Positions 19,060-28,938 of a stretch of 64,000 nucleotides of DNA are shown piece after piece. The stretch is from Chromatiales bacterium (GTDB lineage Bacteria; Pseudomonadota; Gammaproteobacteria; Chromatiales; Chromatiaceae). The notes beneath the pieces are model-generated. The model made no database searches. It was not told the DNA's origin and saw only the letters and a list, made by a program, of their open reading frames with translations. Location: assembly GCA_028284585.1 (NCBI GenBank), contig JANQRK010000088.1, forward strand, positions 62,001 to 126,000. Reading direction: 5' to 3'. A program made the translations under genes and the position numbers. The first letter of the stretch is position 1; every line of letters begins with the position of its first letter.

Positions 19060-20562
19060 ATGAACCCTGAAGATTTCGATGCGCTGGTAGCGCAGGGATT
19101 CAACCGTATTCCGGTGGTCCGCGAGGTGCTGGCCGATCTGGATACGCCGCTGAGCGTCTATCTCAAGCTGGTCGAAGGCCCATTCGGATACTTGTTCGAA
19201 TCGGTGCACGGCGGCGAGAAATGGGGCCGCTACTCAATCATCGGGTTGCCATGCCGTACCATCCTGCGGGCTCATGGCAAGCAGATTACCATCGAGATCG
19301 ATGGTGAGATTCGTGAGACCGCCCAATCCGACGATGCGCTGGCCTTCGTGGAAGGTTTCCAATCGCGCTTTCGGGTCCCGGAAGTCCCTGGCCTACCGCG
19401 CTTCTGCGGTGGATTGGTGGGCTATTTCGGCTATGACACCGTCGCTTACATAGAGCCTCGTCTGCGTAAGCTCGACAAGCCGGATCCGCTCGGATGTCCC
19501 GACATTCTGTTGATGGTGTCCGATGAGTTGGTGGTATTCGATAATCTCAGCGGTCGCATGTACTTGATTGTGCATACCGATGTCGATCGCGGCGACACCC
19601 TCGCCGATGCCAATGAGCGGATCGATACCCTGATCGAGCGAATGCATGGGGGTGCACCCCGCCAGCGACTGCAATCGCAGCGGGTGGTCAGCGAGGCAGA
19701 TTTCGTCTCGGGGTTTAGCGAACAGGATTTCAAAGCGGCGGTTGATCGCATCAAGCGCTACATCTTGGACGGCGACTGTATGCAGGTCGTGGTCTCGCAG
19801 CGCCTGTCGATTCCGTACCATGCCCCGCCGCTCGACCTATATCGCGCCCTGCGCGGCCTGAATCCATCACCCTATATGTATTTTTTGGATTTAGGCCAGT
19901 TTCAGATTGTCGGTTCCTCGCCGGAGATCCTGGTGCGGCTCGAAGATGGTGAGGTGACGGTGCGACCGATCGCTGGGACCCGTCGGCGCGGGCATACAGA
20001 AGAGGAAGATCGAGCGCTAGAGGCCGAGCTGCTGGCTGATCCCAAGGAGTTAGCCGAACACCTGATGCTGATCGATCTCGGGCGCAATGATACCGGTCGC
20101 GTGGCGCAGGTTGGTACTGTCAAACTGACCGACAAGATGGTGGTCGAACGTTACTCGCATGTGATGCATATCGTCTCCAATGTCACCGGTCGCTTGCAGC
20201 CGGATATGAGTGCGATCGATGTACTGCGCGCGACCTTTCCGGCCGGTACCGTGTCCGGCGCACCCAAGATCCGTGCGATGGAGATTATCAACGAGCTGGA
20301 GCCGGTCAAACGTGGCGTCTACTCGGGTGCGGTCGGCTACCTATCCTGGAATGGCAATATGGATACCGCGATCGCAATTCGGACTGCGGTGGTCAAGGAC
20401 GGTCAGCTACATATTCAGGCTGGTGCTGGGGTGGTTGCCGATTCGATATCGGACCTGGAGTGGAAAGAGACCATGAACAAGGGACGGGCTGTGTTTCGTG
20501 CGGTCGCCTTGGCCGAAGCCGGCCTGGGGCGTGCGCCCCGCAGTGACCGAGATGGGGCTTGA
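19060..20562 (+). CDS. trpE: Anthranilate synthase component I
   Basis: This 500-residue enzyme makes anthranilate from chorismate and ammonia supplied by TrpG. The N-terminal regulatory region has the tryptophan-contact motif [23 protein letters not shown] sequence (here [17 protein letters not shown]). The C-terminal chorismate-binding domain contains [32 protein letters not shown] and [20 protein letters not shown]. An ATG with GTGGAG upstream supports the start. It overlaps closely with trpG. I see no leader peptide rich in Trp codons, so attenuation is not evident. Confidence 0.97.
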   Translation: MNPEDFDALVAQGFNRIPVVREVLADLDTPLSVYLKLVEGPFGYLFESVHGGEKWGRYSIIGLPCRTILRAHGKQITIEIDGEIRETAQSDDALAFVEGFQSRFRVPEVPGLPRFCGGLVGYFGYDTVAYIEPRLRKLDKPDPLGCPDILLMVSDELVVFDNLSGRMYLIVHTDVDRGDTLADANERIDTLIERMHGGAPRQRLQSQRVVSEADFVSGFSEQDFKAAVDRIKRYILDGDCMQVVVSQRLSIPYHAPPLDLYRALRGLNPSPYMYFLDLGQFQIVGSSPEILVRLEDGEVTVRPIAGTRRRGHTEEEDRALEAELLADPKELAEHLMLIDLGRNDTGRVAQVGTVKLTDKMVVERYSHVMHIVSNVTGRLQPDMSAIDVLRATFPAGTVSGAPKIRAMEIINELEPVKRGVYSGAVGYLSWNGNMDTAIAIRTAVVKDGQLHIQAGAGVVADSISDLEWKETMNKGRAVFRAVALAEAGLGRAPRSDRDGA

Positions 20563-20564
20563 CC

Positions 20565-21155
20565 ATGCTGTTGATGATCGATAATTACGACTCGTTTACC
20601 TTCAATATTGTGCAGTACCTCGGAGAGCTGAACACCGAGGTCAGGGTAGTGCGCAATGACGAAATCGATGTTGCGAGGATCGCCGAACTCGCACCACGGC
20701 AGCTCGTGATCTCGCCAGGACCCTGTACACCAAACGAGGCGGGTGTATCGGTGGAGGTGATCAAGGCGTTCGCAGGGAAGATACCCATCTTAGGTGTCTG
20801 TCTTGGTCACCAAGCGATCGGTCAGGCCTTCGGTGCCGAGATCGTGCATGCTCGAGTGGTCATGCATGGTAAGACCTCGCCGATTCGGAATACAGGGGCC
20901 GGCGTGTTCTCCGGTCTGCCCGACCCGTTCGAGGCCACCCGCTACCATTCGCTGGTGATCGAGCGTTCTAGCTTGCCCGATGCCTTGGAGGTGACTGCCT
21001 GGACGGAGCGTGACGGCAAGTTCGATGAGGTCATGGGTGTGCGTCACCGCGAGCTGGCGGTGCAAGGTGTGCAATTTCATCCAGAATCGATCCTGACCGA
21101 GCACGGACATCAGATGCTAAAGAACTTTCTAGATGCTAGGGACTGTGCACCCTAA
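20565..21155 (+). CDS. trpG: Anthranilate synthase component II (glutamine amidotransferase)
   Basis: The ATG at 20565 lies 2 bp after the trpE stop and gives 196 residues, starting [19 protein letters not shown]. The class I glutamine amidotransferase triad is visible: Cys in [14 protein letters not shown], and His and Glu in [16 protein letters not shown]. The [10 protein letters not shown] oxyanion region is intact. It supplies ammonia to TrpE and may also serve PabB, as in many pseudomonads. The next gene, trpD, begins after a 141-bp gap. Confidence 0.96.
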   Translation: MLLMIDNYDSFTFNIVQYLGELNTEVRVVRNDEIDVARIAELAPRQLVISPGPCTPNEAGVSVEVIKAFAGKIPILGVCLGHQAIGQAFGAEIVHARVVMHGKTSPIRNTGAGVFSGLPDPFEATRYHSLVIERSSLPDALEVTAWTERDGKFDEVMGVRHRELAVQGVQFHPESILTEHGHQMLKNFLDARDCAP

Positions 21156-21296
21156 GTGAGACACAGCGTTGCAGCTCGCTCATGTGCGGTGGCACAGCGC
21201 GCTCATAGCGCCTTGTTGGCCATAAAACGGCTGCCGTCGCTGCTGCTCACTTGGTTTGAACAGGCTCTGAATAACTGACCCGGGAGCCTAGCCATT

Positions 21297-22319
21297 GTGG
21301 ATATGAAACAGGCCATTGCACGAGTGATCGAGCAGCAAGATCTGCGCCCCGAAGAAATGACCGAAGTCATGCACACGATTATGACTGGCGGTGCCACGGC
21401 AGCACAGATCGGAGGTTTCCTAGTCGGGCTGCGGCTCAAGGGCGAAACGGTCGACGAGATAGCAGCAGCGGCCGGGGTAATGCGCGAGCTGGCCTCGGGT
21501 GTAGATATCGGCGGTTTGGCGCATACCGTTGACATCGTCGGTACCGGTGGCGACGCGTCGGGCACCTTTAATGTCTCGACCGCCAGCATGTTCGTTGCCG
21601 CGGCTGCTGGCTGCCATGTCGCTAAACATGGCAATCGTTCGGTGTCGAGCAAATCGGGCAGCGCCGATGCCTTAGAAGCCGCAGGCCTGCGCCTGGATCT
21701 TACCCCGGACCAGGTCGCGCAATGCGTGCGTGAAGTCGGCGTCGGTTTCATGTTTGCGCCTGGTCACCACAGCGCGATGAAACACGCTATTGGCCCGCGC
21801 CGCGAGATGGGTGTCCGGACCTTGTTCAATGTGCTGGGCCCCTTGACCAACCCCGCCGGGGTGCCTAATCAGCTGCTAGGTGTTTTCAGCGACCAGCTGC
21901 TCGAACCTATGGCAGAGGTCCTGCTGCGCCTGGGTAGCCGCCATGTGATGGTCGTACACTCGCGCGACGGGCTCGATGAGATCAGCGTTGCCGATGCCAC
22001 GGAGGTGGCCGAGTTGCGCGACGGTCGGGTGCAGCGCTATTCGGTGGAACCGGAAGAATTTGGTCTGCAACGCAGTTCGCTGGATGCGATACGGGTTGCC
22101 GATCCTCACGAGAGCGTCAAGACGATCATCCAAGTGCTGGACGATACCGCTGGGCCTGCACGCGATATCGTTGTTCTGAATGCCGGTGCGGCGATCTACG
22201 TCGCTGGCTTGGCCAGTTCGCTCAAGGATGGCGTGCAGCTCGCCGACCAAGCGATTGCCAGCGGTGAGGCACGCACCCGACTGGATCGCTTGATCGTACT
22301 AACCCAGGGTTTTGAATGA
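21297..22319 (+). CDS. trpD: Anthranilate phosphoribosyltransferase
   Basis: A 340-residue enzyme that joins anthranilate to PRPP in the second step of tryptophan synthesis. The GTG at 21297 ([16 protein letters not shown]) aligns with the usual family N-terminus; an ATG two codons later is an alternative. The PRPP-binding motif [14 protein letters not shown], the [18 protein letters not shown] segment and [17 protein letters not shown] are conserved. Its stop overlaps the trpC ATG (ATGA), so the two are translationally coupled. Confidence 0.96.
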   Translation: MDMKQAIARVIEQQDLRPEEMTEVMHTIMTGGATAAQIGGFLVGLRLKGETVDEIAAAAGVMRELASGVDIGGLAHTVDIVGTGGDASGTFNVSTASMFVAAAAGCHVAKHGNRSVSSKSGSADALEAAGLRLDLTPDQVAQCVREVGVGFMFAPGHHSAMKHAIGPRREMGVRTLFNVLGPLTNPAGVPNQLLGVFSDQLLEPMAEVLLRLGSRHVMVVHSRDGLDEISVADATEVAELRDGRVQRYSVEPEEFGLQRSSLDAIRVADPHESVKTIIQVLDDTAGPARDIVVLNAGAAIYVAGLASSLKDGVQLADQAIASGEARTRLDRLIVLTQGFE

Positions 22320-23113
22320 GCAGCCCCCCCGATATTCTCAAGCGAATCATTGCTCGCAAGCGCGAGGAGATTGCTCAGCGACGCGCACAGACGCCCCTCT
22401 CGGCGTTGACCGAACGCTTGTCTGATGCCCCCCAGTTGCGTGGTTTCGGCGCCGCGCTTCGGGCGCGGCTGGACACGCGCGAAGCGGCAGTGATCGCTGA
22501 GATCAAGCGTGCCTCGCCGTCCAAGGGGGTGTTAAGTGAGGACTTCCGACCAGCCGATATCGCGTGCAGCTATGCGACGGGCGGCGCCACTTGTCTATCG
22601 GTGCTGACCGATGTCGACTTTTTCCAGGGTAGTGACCAGGCCTTGCAGCAAGCGCGTACCGCCGCTGGGCTGCCGGTGTTACGCAAGGATTTCATCATTG
22701 ACCCCTATCAGGTGTTCGAGTCCAGGACGCTTGGAGCCGATTGCATTTTGCTGATCGTAGCCTGCTTGGACGATGATCGACTGCGCGAACTCTACGAGCA
22801 GGCCCGGACGCTGGGGCTGGACGTACTCATCGAGGTGCACGACGCTGCGGAATTGGAACGCGCACTGGCTATTGGCAATCGACTGATCGGAATCAATAAT
22901 CGTGACCTGCGAAGCTTCGAGGTGAACTTGCAGACCACGCTCGACCTACTCCACCGCATCCCCGACGATCGATTGGTGGTCACCGAGAGCGGCATTTTGA
23001 CGCCGGCCGATGTGCGGCGAATGCGCGATCGCTCGGTGCATGCCTTTTTGGTTGGCGAGGCTTTTATGCGGGCCGAGGACCCTGGGGCGCGCTTGGCTGA
23101 GCTATTCGCGTGA
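22316..23113 (+). CDS. trpC: Indole-3-glycerol phosphate synthase
   Basis: This 265-residue TIM-barrel enzyme closes the indole ring in tryptophan synthesis. Motifs: [16 protein letters not shown] at the N-terminus, [13 protein letters not shown] with the substrate Lys, [43 protein letters not shown] and [15 protein letters not shown]. It is monofunctional, with no fused TrpF. It ends the trp cluster; trpF, trpB and trpA are not in the window. The convergent unknown gene ends 29 bp away. Confidence 0.96.
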   Translation: MSSPPDILKRIIARKREEIAQRRAQTPLSALTERLSDAPQLRGFGAALRARLDTREAAVIAEIKRASPSKGVLSEDFRPADIACSYATGGATCLSVLTDVDFFQGSDQALQQARTAAGLPVLRKDFIIDPYQVFESRTLGADCILLIVACLDDDRLRELYEQARTLGLDVLIEVHDAAELERALAIGNRLIGINNRDLRSFEVNLQTTLDLLHRIPDDRLVVTESGILTPADVRRMRDRSVHAFLVGEAFMRAEDPGARLAELFA

Positions 23114-23142
23114 TCGGACTGGTGCTTCCCCGCGTGGCTTGC

Positions 23143-23673
23143 TTAGCCCTCCAGACCGGTCAAAATGTTTCGGCTGGCGCGTGGGTGCCAGCGTTGCACC
23201 ACGCGCCCGTTGATGACATCGATATGACAGGTGTCCGGGTTGCTCAGTTCGGACGGTATGTGCGAGCGCAGGATCTCTATCACATGCTCTGATTCGGCGG
23301 TTCGTACGTAGCGGGAGATGGTTTGCGAGAAGCGGTATTCGGGGTCGAATAGGTCGACTGCGATGCAATCGACGACCTCGATCTCGCCAGCCCGGTCAAA
23401 CACGCCGGCATTGCGCTGGTAGTCGTTCTCGTCGATCCACAGGCATAGGGTGGGGTTGCTGACACTGAGCCCGTGCTTGTTGGTCATCAAGTGTTCCCAT
23501 AGCCGGAATGCGCCGATTTCGACGAAACGCACACTGGCTTCCTGGTAACGATTTACTACTTGGCAACGGACCAGTTTCTGACTGGGGTGGAAGGTCGAGT
23601 CTTCGGGCATGGGTTCGATTGCCAAGGCGTTGGCTCCGCGGAATCCCTTTCCCAAGGGTAGCGGCTGAGCCAT
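23143..23673 (-). CDS. Conserved hypothetical protein downstream of crp
   Basis: I do not recognise this 176-residue protein. It starts at ATG 23673 (MAQPLPLGKGFRGANAL) only 14 bp after the crp stop, so it is probably in the crp transcript. The sequence has no signal peptide or membrane helix, is rich in acidic and aromatic residues (LCLWIDENDYQRNAG, AVDLFDPEYRFSQTISRYV) and ends with RVVQRWHPRASRNILTG. Composition and codon use look like its neighbours, so it is likely a real cytoplasmic protein. Function cannot be assigned. Confidence 0.72.
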   Translation of the reverse strand: MAQPLPLGKGFRGANALAIEPMPEDSTFHPSQKLVRCQVVNRYQEASVRFVEIGAFRLWEHLMTNKHGLSVSNPTLCLWIDENDYQRNAGVFDRAGEIEVVDCIAVDLFDPEYRFSQTISRYVRTAESEHVIEILRSHIPSELSNPDTCHIDVINGRVVQRWHPRASRNILTGLEG

Positions 23674-23687
23674 CTGGCACTTGAACC

Positions 23688-24359
23688 TCAGCGTGTGCCA
23701 AAAACGACGATGGTCTTGCCCTTGACGTGGATGAGTCCGCGCTCCTCGAGATCCTTCAGCACGCGGCCCGCCATTTCGCGGGAACAGCCGACAATGCGAC
23801 CGATCTCCTGGCGAGTAATGCGGATCTGCATTCCGTCAGGATGGGTCATCGCATCTGGCTGCTTACACAGGTCGAGCAGGGTTCCGGCAATACGCCCGGT
23901 GACATCGAGGAACGCCAGATGGCTGACCTTCTGGCTGGTTGCGGCCAGGCGCTCGGTGAGCTGCCGTCCCAAGGCATACAGGATGTCCTTGGTGAAGGAA
24001 CGCAGATCGCCTTCGAACAATTGCTCGAGTTTGCTGTACGAAATCTCCGCCAGTTCACAAGAGCTACGAGTGCGCACCATCACGGATCGTTTGGGGACCG
24101 GGATGAATAGACCCATCTCGCCGATAAAGTCGCCCTTGTTGAGATAAGTCAAGATGATCTCGCGGCCGTCTTCGTCCTCTATAAAAACAGTGACTTGACC
24201 GGAAACGAGATAGAACAGGCTATCCGCAGCGTCCCCAGGGTGGATGAACTCCGTTTTAGCCGGGTGCCGTCGACGATGGCAGTGCGCCAGAAAGGGCTTC
24301 AGCCACTCAGGGTCTCGCGGCGGTGGTTGCGCCACACGAAAGGATTCAGGTTGTTGCAT
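23688..24359 (-). CDS. crp: CRP/Vfr family cAMP-binding transcriptional regulator
   Basis: The ATG at 24359 gives 223 residues ([20 protein letters not shown]). The cyclic-nucleotide domain has [20 protein letters not shown] and the phosphate-binding cassette [10 protein letters not shown] with [16 protein letters not shown]. The long C-helix ([24 protein letters not shown]) is followed by a winged helix-turn-helix with recognition helix [22 protein letters not shown]. The RSV... residues and cassette fit a cAMP-responsive CRP/Vfr rather than FNR; no N-terminal cysteine cluster is present. Divergent from the OsmC gene. Confidence 0.93.
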   Translation of the reverse strand: MQQPESFRVAQPPPRDPEWLKPFLAHCHRRRHPAKTEFIHPGDAADSLFYLVSGQVTVFIEDEDGREIILTYLNKGDFIGEMGLFIPVPKRSVMVRTRSSCELAEISYSKLEQLFEGDLRSFTKDILYALGRQLTERLAATSQKVSHLAFLDVTGRIAGTLLDLCKQPDAMTHPDGMQIRITRQEIGRIVGCSREMAGRVLKDLEERGLIHVKGKTIVVFGTR

Positions 24360-24457
24360 AAGTCTCAGATCAGGTTTTTCAGCGAATTCTAGGCAGGCTG
24401 CTGACGCTTGTCGAACTATGCTAGCCTCGATGCCCGCAAATTGTGACACAGCGCCGA

Positions 24458-24877
24458 ATGAAAGCACGCGTAAAGTGGGTTGACGGGGTGACCATGTTGG
24501 CCGAGTCGGGCAGTGGCCATGCACTGGTCATGGATGGCTCACCGGAGCACGGTGGGCGCAATCTCGGCGTGCGTCCCATGGAGATGTTGCTGATCGGCAT
24601 GGGCGGCTGCACCGAGTTCGACGTGCTGCTGATCCTACGGCGGGGGCGTCACCATGTGGCTTTTTGCGAAGTCGAGCTCGAGGCGGAACGCGCCGAGACT
24701 GACCCTAAGGTGTTTACTCGAATCCACGTGCATTTTCGTGTCGGGGGGCGCGGGTTGACCGACAAGGCAGTCGAGCGCGCGGTGCAGTTGAGTGCTGAAA
24801 AATATTGTTCGGCGTCGATCATGCTTGGTGCAACAGCGGAAATCACCCACGATTTCGAGCGGGTCGAGGTCGAATGA
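24458..24877 (+). CDS. OsmC family protein, YhfA-like
   Basis: The ATG at 24458 ([14 protein letters not shown]) gives 139 residues and matches the usual N-terminus of the YhfA branch next to crp in gammaproteobacteria. The two redox cysteines of the OsmC/Ohr fold are present in [13 protein letters not shown] and [11 protein letters not shown]. Members reduce organic hydroperoxides or related compounds with help of thiols; the exact substrate of YhfA-type proteins is unclear. It is followed 19 bp later by speD and transcribed away from crp. Confidence 0.9.
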   Translation: MKARVKWVDGVTMLAESGSGHALVMDGSPEHGGRNLGVRPMEMLLIGMGGCTEFDVLLILRRGRHHVAFCEVELEAERAETDPKVFTRIHVHFRVGGRGLTDKAVERAVQLSAEKYCSASIMLGATAEITHDFERVEVE

Positions 24878-24896
24878 AACGACCAGAACTGAGCAG

Positions 24897-25712
24897 ATGC
24901 CGAAGCCTAAAAAGATCAAGTTGCACGGGTTCAACAACCTGACCAAGACGCTGAGCTTCAATATTTACGACATCAATTATGCCGCCACGCCGGAGCAGGA
25001 AACCCAATACATTCGCTATATAGACGAGGCCTACAGTGGCGAGCGTCTGACCGAGATTCTGCGTAACGTGACGCAGATCATAGGCGCCAATGTGCTAAAC
25101 ATTGCTCACCAGGACTATGTGCCACATGGTGCTAGCGTGACGATTCTTATTTCGGAGGAGTCCGTCGCGGCCGAGCAGCTATCCAATTCAGAGGCGCCGG
25201 GTCCGCTGCCCGAGTCCGTGGCAGCGCATTTGGACAAGAGCCATATCACGGTGCACACCTATCCGGAGAGCCACCCGGATAGCGGTATTTCCACCTTTCG
25301 TGCAGACATCGACGTGTCGACCTGCGGGCGCGTTTCGCCATTGCGCGCACTGAACTATCTGATCCATTCCTTCGAATCAGATATCGTGATTATGGACTAC
25401 CGGGTGCGCGGCTTCACCCGAGACGTACACGGCAAGAAGCACTACATGGATCACAAAATCAATTCAATACAGAATTTTTTGTCCCGCGATACGCGAGAGC
25501 GTTACCAGGCGGTCGACGTCAATGTCTACCAGGAAAACATCTTTCACACCAAGATGATGTTGAAGCAATTCGATCTCGACAGCTATCTGTTCGGAGTCGA
25601 TGTGGAAGATGTCTCACCGCGCGAGCAGCGAACAATTAGTGAAAAGATTAGGCGCGAGATGCTGGAGATTTTTTACGGACGCAATATGTCGCGCGCCATG
25701 AAACTGTCCTGA
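24897..25712 (+). CDS. speD: S-adenosylmethionine decarboxylase proenzyme
   Basis: The ATG at 24897 gives 271 residues, close to E. coli SpeD (264). The proenzyme cleaves itself at Lys114-Ser115 in [13 protein letters not shown], turning the serine into the pyruvoyl cofactor. Downstream motifs [27 protein letters not shown] and [15 protein letters not shown] are near identical to the enterobacterial type. The product, decarboxylated SAM, supplies aminopropyl groups for spermidine. It sits 19 bp after the OsmC gene and ends convergently with apaH. Confidence 0.96.
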   Translation: MPKPKKIKLHGFNNLTKTLSFNIYDINYAATPEQETQYIRYIDEAYSGERLTEILRNVTQIIGANVLNIAHQDYVPHGASVTILISEESVAAEQLSNSEAPGPLPESVAAHLDKSHITVHTYPESHPDSGISTFRADIDVSTCGRVSPLRALNYLIHSFESDIVIMDYRVRGFTRDVHGKKHYMDHKINSIQNFLSRDTRERYQAVDVNVYQENIFHTKMMLKQFDLDSYLFGVDVEDVSPREQRTISEKIRREMLEIFYGRNMSRAMKLS

Positions 25713-25730
25713 TGGCGATGCGCCGCCGGT

Positions 25731-26570
25731 TTAGACGAAATGCCTTGGATCCTGCTGGCCAGCGCAGGGCATGGTGTAGGGATGCGGTGGTGTCTGATCT
25801 ATCCGTAGCAGGGTGAGGGCCCCGCCCCAAAGGCAGCCGCTATCCAGTGCCCAAACATTGTGAGCGGTACGAAAGCCCAACGTGGACCAGTGGCCGAACA
25901 AGATCCGCATATCTTGGGTGGCCCGCTGCGGGTGTTCGAACCAGGGAAGGCGTCCAGCGGCTTGGCTGCCTGGCGGGCCCTTCTCCTTCAGTTCCAGCCG
26001 ACCATCTCGGTCACAGAAGCGCAGTCGCGTTAGACAATTAGTGATGAAGCGTAAGCGTTCCATGCCGGTCAGCGCCGGGTCCCAGAGGTCGGGTCGATCG
26101 CCGTACATATGCATGAAAAACGTTTGACTGTCGGTGCTGCGTAGGACCTGTTCGAGCTCCTGTGCGCAGCCGATGGCGGTTGCCGGATCCCATTGTGGGG
26201 GCAGGCCAGCGTGCAGCATCAAGAAATCTAAGTCGGGATCGCGGTGAATCAATGGCCGTAGACGTAGCCAGTCGAGCAGCTCTTCGCGATCTGGGGCAGC
26301 CATTACCGCGGTCAGACTGGGTTCGTTTTGGTGCCGGGTATTCCCGGCCGCCAGAGCGAGCAGGTGCAGATCGTGGTTGCCGAGGACGCACACCGCTGCG
26401 GCGCCTAGTCCACGCACGAAGCGTAAGACCTCGAGCGATTTAGGGCCGCGGTTGACCAGGTCGCCAACAAACCACAGGCAGTCACTCACTGGGTCGAAGC
26501 GAATTGCATCGAGCGCCCTTCTGAGTTCGTCGTAGCAGCCTTGGATATCGCCGACGGCATATACGGCCAC
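25731..26570 (-). CDS. apaH: Bis(5'-nucleosyl)-tetraphosphatase, symmetrical
   Basis: This 279-residue metallophosphatase splits diadenosine tetraphosphate into two ADP and, in E. coli, also removes Np4 caps from RNA. Metal-binding motifs are AVGDIQGCYDEL, WFVGDLVNRGPKSLEVL and VLGNHDLHLLAL, with LMLHAGLPPQW and ILFGHWSTLGF later. The start is GTG at 26570; no ATG in frame fits. ApaG lies 22 bp upstream on the same strand, the normal apaG-apaH order. Confidence 0.95.
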   Translation of the reverse strand: MAVYAVGDIQGCYDELRRALDAIRFDPVSDCLWFVGDLVNRGPKSLEVLRFVRGLGAAAVCVLGNHDLHLLALAAGNTRHQNEPSLTAVMAAPDREELLDWLRLRPLIHRDPDLDFLMLHAGLPPQWDPATAIGCAQELEQVLRSTDSQTFFMHMYGDRPDLWDPALTGMERLRFITNCLTRLRFCDRDGRLELKEKGPPGSQAAGRLPWFEHPQRATQDMRILFGHWSTLGFRTAHNVWALDSGCLWGGALTLLRIDQTPPHPYTMPCAGQQDPRHFV

Positions 26571-26592
26571 GGGTAGACCCTAGCCTTCGGAT

Positions 26593-26976
26593 TCAGTGTA
26601 GGACGCGTGGCACCGCAAGCGAAAAACGATCAATAAGGGCTATGAAGGACTGACCATCGTCCGCAACCATCTCGTATTCTCCCTCCATTGTGCCAACGGG
26701 GGTCTCGATCACGGTGCCGCTGGTATAGCGGAATACTTCGCCTGGACGCAGATAGGGTTGCTCGCCGACCACGCCTTCGCCGCGCACCTCCTGAACCTTG
26801 CCGTTGGCATCGGTGATTAGCCAATGCCGATTCAACAATTTAGCAGGGGCTTCGCCGGTATTGCTTATCGTAATGGTGTACGCAAACACGTAGCGGTCCG
26901 AGTTCGGATCAGACTGCTCGTCGATGTACGAGGTCTCGACGCCGACCTCGATTCTATGGGTAGTTTGCTGGCTCAT
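26593..26976 (-). CDS. apaG: ApaG family protein
   Basis: The ATG at 26976 gives 127 residues (MSQQTTHRIEVGVETSYIDEQS), matching ApaG length; longer frames are not supported by homology. The immunoglobulin-like ApaG/DUF525 fold is shown by RYVFAYTITISNTGEAPAKLLNRHW, the EVRGEGVVGEQPYLRPGE segment and GTMEGEYEMVADDG. ApaG is linked to apaH across proteobacteria and has been connected with magnesium and cobalt resistance; its biochemical role is unsettled. Confidence 0.94.
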   Translation of the reverse strand: MSQQTTHRIEVGVETSYIDEQSDPNSDRYVFAYTITISNTGEAPAKLLNRHWLITDANGKVQEVRGEGVVGEQPYLRPGEVFRYTSGTVIETPVGTMEGEYEMVADDGQSFIALIDRFSLAVPRVLH

Positions 26977-27117
26977 ACGGCTTGTTCTCGACGGTTTGAC
27001 TGGGAACCTACTGGCAGGCCGAACGAAAAGCAAGGGAATTACAGGCTTGGCTAAGCCTGCCGACATAGAGACGTGAACATAGCGGCGGATTTCTTGGGTT
27101 GGGGTGCTGGTGTAGGA

Positions 27118-27603
27118 ATGGAGAAGTGGGCAGTGCGCAGTGTTTGGTGGCTTTTTCTAAGCCTCGGGTTACTTACTCAAGCCCTGGCGTCGGATGCAGA
27201 GATGCGTCTCGTTGCGGCAGCCGCGGCCGGCCGTGCCGCGGAGGTGCGAGATTTGTTGGTCCAAGGTGTGGACGCCAACACAAAAAACGGGTCGGGTCGC
27301 CCGGTGTTGGTCACCGCAGGTTTCAACGGCAATCGGCGGACCGCCTTGGTCCTGTTGGCGGCTGGCGCAGACGTCAACGCAGTCGACGCCGGTGGGACCA
27401 GTGCCTTGATGGCCGCAAGTGCGCTCGGCCACAAGGAGATGGTTGATCTTTTGTTGGTCGCCGGCGCTGACCCCAACTTGAAGGATGCTGCCGGCCGAAC
27501 GGCATTGGCTCAGGCCTCATTGGGCGACCACAAGACGGTGATTGCTGGGCTGAAAGCCGCCGGCGCAGTCGAAGACTCGGGCGATGCCAACGAGAAGAAA
27601 TAA
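27118..27603 (+). CDS. Secreted ankyrin-repeat protein
   Basis: With ATG 27118 the protein has 161 residues and a signal peptide (MEKWAVRSVWWLFLSLGLLTQALA). It is made of about four ankyrin repeats, with typical segments AAGRAAEVRDLLVQGVDANTK, NRRTALVLLAAGADVNAVD, GHKEMVDLLLVAGADPNLKD and DHKTVIAGLKAAGA. A GTG 15 codons upstream is in frame but would disrupt the signal. Periplasmic ankyrin proteins bind other proteins; in Pseudomonas AnkB supports catalase activity. The partner here is unknown. It is divergent from apaG. Confidence 0.83.
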   Translation: MEKWAVRSVWWLFLSLGLLTQALASDAEMRLVAAAAAGRAAEVRDLLVQGVDANTKNGSGRPVLVTAGFNGNRRTALVLLAAGADVNAVDAGGTSALMAASALGHKEMVDLLLVAGADPNLKDAAGRTALAQASLGDHKTVIAGLKAAGAVEDSGDANEKK

Positions 27604-27738
27604 AGCAAATGTGTTTTACTACGCACGCGAATTAAACGCATTGCGTAATCTACCAGGGCTAATCGTGGTGGTCAGGCTTGGCGCGGGCCCGACTGGTCTG
27701 TGGATCTTTGATCAAAACAAACACATACAGGTGACGCA

Positions 27739-27927
27739 ATGCGCGTTTCTCTAACCTCTAGCGCCGGTAGGGCGGACCCGCTCGGGCTGCTCGCACTGGC
27801 GGTTATTTTGGCCTTGACAGTGACCATCGGGATCCAGGCCCAGGCCTCGGCTCCCAACGGGCAGGTAGAGCTTCGCGCTCAGATGGCCTGCTCTCAACCC
27901 TGCACCACAGGTGATCGGCGGCACTGA
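27739..27927 (+). CDS. Possible small membrane or secreted protein
   Basis: A 62-residue frame starting MRVSLTSSAGRADPLG with a ribosome site (CAGGTGAC) just upstream. It has one hydrophobic segment (LGLLALAVILALTVTIGIQAQA) that could be a transmembrane helix or late signal peptide, and two cysteines near the end (MACSQPCTTG). It stands in the gap between the ankyrin and oxidoreductase genes. I do not recognise a family; it may be spurious. Confidence 0.38.
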   Translation: MRVSLTSSAGRADPLGLLALAVILALTVTIGIQAQASAPNGQVELRAQMACSQPCTTGDRRH

Positions 27928-27979
27928 TCGGCCATGCTAGGCAACCCGGCGCCCTTGTCGGAGCAAAAGGAAAGCAACT

Positions 27980-28924
27980 TTGCCTGAGCGAATCGCGGTC
28001 GGAGTAGTTGGGGTTGGGTACCTTGGCCGTTTCCATGCCCAGATCCACGCGCGACACTCAAACGTCGACCTAGTCGGAGTCGTTGATACCGACCGCGCAG
28101 CGGCCGAGGAGGTGGCCGCCGAGGCTCGCTGTGAGGCCTTCTGCGATGCCGCGGACCTGCTAGGCAAAGTCGATGCGGTCAGTATCGTTGTCCCGACTAG
28201 TGCCCACTTGCCGGTCGCCCGTCTGTTTCTCGAGCAGGGTGTCCATGTATTGTTGGAGAAGCCGATCGCCGACAGCCTAGCCGCGGCGGCAGAGATTGTC
28301 GCGGCGGCTGAGGCGGCAGGTGCGATACTGCAGATCGGTCATTTAGAACGCTTCAATGCCGGTGTCATGGCACTGGCCCAGCGCATCGCCAGCCCGCGGT
28401 TTATAGAAGCCCATCGCATGAGTCCGTTCGTCCCTCGGGCCACCGATGTCGACGTGATCTCTGACCTGATGATCCACGACATCGATATCGTACTTTCGCT
28501 GATCGACGCCGAGATCGCTCAGATCTCGGCGGCTGGCACACCGGTCTTGACCGATCACATCGATATCGCCAACGCACGAATTGAGTTCGCCAACGGGGCG
28601 GTTGCCAACGTGATTGCCAGCCGGGTGTCGCGCGAGAAAATGCGGCGCATCCGGGTATTCGAGCACTGCCGCTATCAGTCGTTGGACTTTGCTGAACAGC
28701 AGCTCGATGTTGCCTATCCGCAGCGTCGGCCCGACGAACCCTGGCCAGAGATCGTTACCGAGCGCGTTGCAATCGAGCCGGTCAAACCGCTGGATGCCGA
28801 GATCGATGCCTTCGTGCGTTGCGTACAGACCGGGACGTCGCCATTGGTCGGTGGCGCGGTTGGTCTTCGGGCGCTGGAGGTCGCGCTGCAGGTCAAAGAG
28901 CGGATAGTGGCTGGGCAGGCCTGA
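27980..28924 (+). CDS. Gfo/Idh/MocA family oxidoreductase
   Basis: A 314-residue NAD(P)-dependent oxidoreductase. It starts at TTG 27980 with a good ribosome site (AAAGGAAA). The Rossmann motif GVVGVGYLGRFHAQIH is at the N-terminus; the EKP motif that carries the catalytic lysine is in HVLLEKPIADSL, and DLMIHDIDIVLSL holds the conserved His-Asp pair. The family acts on sugars or inositol; some close relatives lie next to lipid A genes (lpxB region). The neighbours pdxA-surA-lptD hint at envelope work, but the substrate cannot be read. Confidence 0.86.
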   Translation: MPERIAVGVVGVGYLGRFHAQIHARHSNVDLVGVVDTDRAAAEEVAAEARCEAFCDAADLLGKVDAVSIVVPTSAHLPVARLFLEQGVHVLLEKPIADSLAAAAEIVAAAEAAGAILQIGHLERFNAGVMALAQRIASPRFIEAHRMSPFVPRATDVDVISDLMIHDIDIVLSLIDAEIAQISAAGTPVLTDHIDIANARIEFANGAVANVIASRVSREKMRRIRVFEHCRYQSLDFAEQQLDVAYPQRRPDEPWPEIVTERVAIEPVKPLDAEIDAFVRCVQTGTSPLVGGAVGLRALEVALQVKERIVAGQA

Positions 28925-28938
28925 GAGGCCTCCTTGAC

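Noticed and set aside
24441..24457. TGTGA half-site between crp and the OsmC gene as a CRP autoregulatory site
   Set aside because: The second half TCACA is missing at the right spacing.
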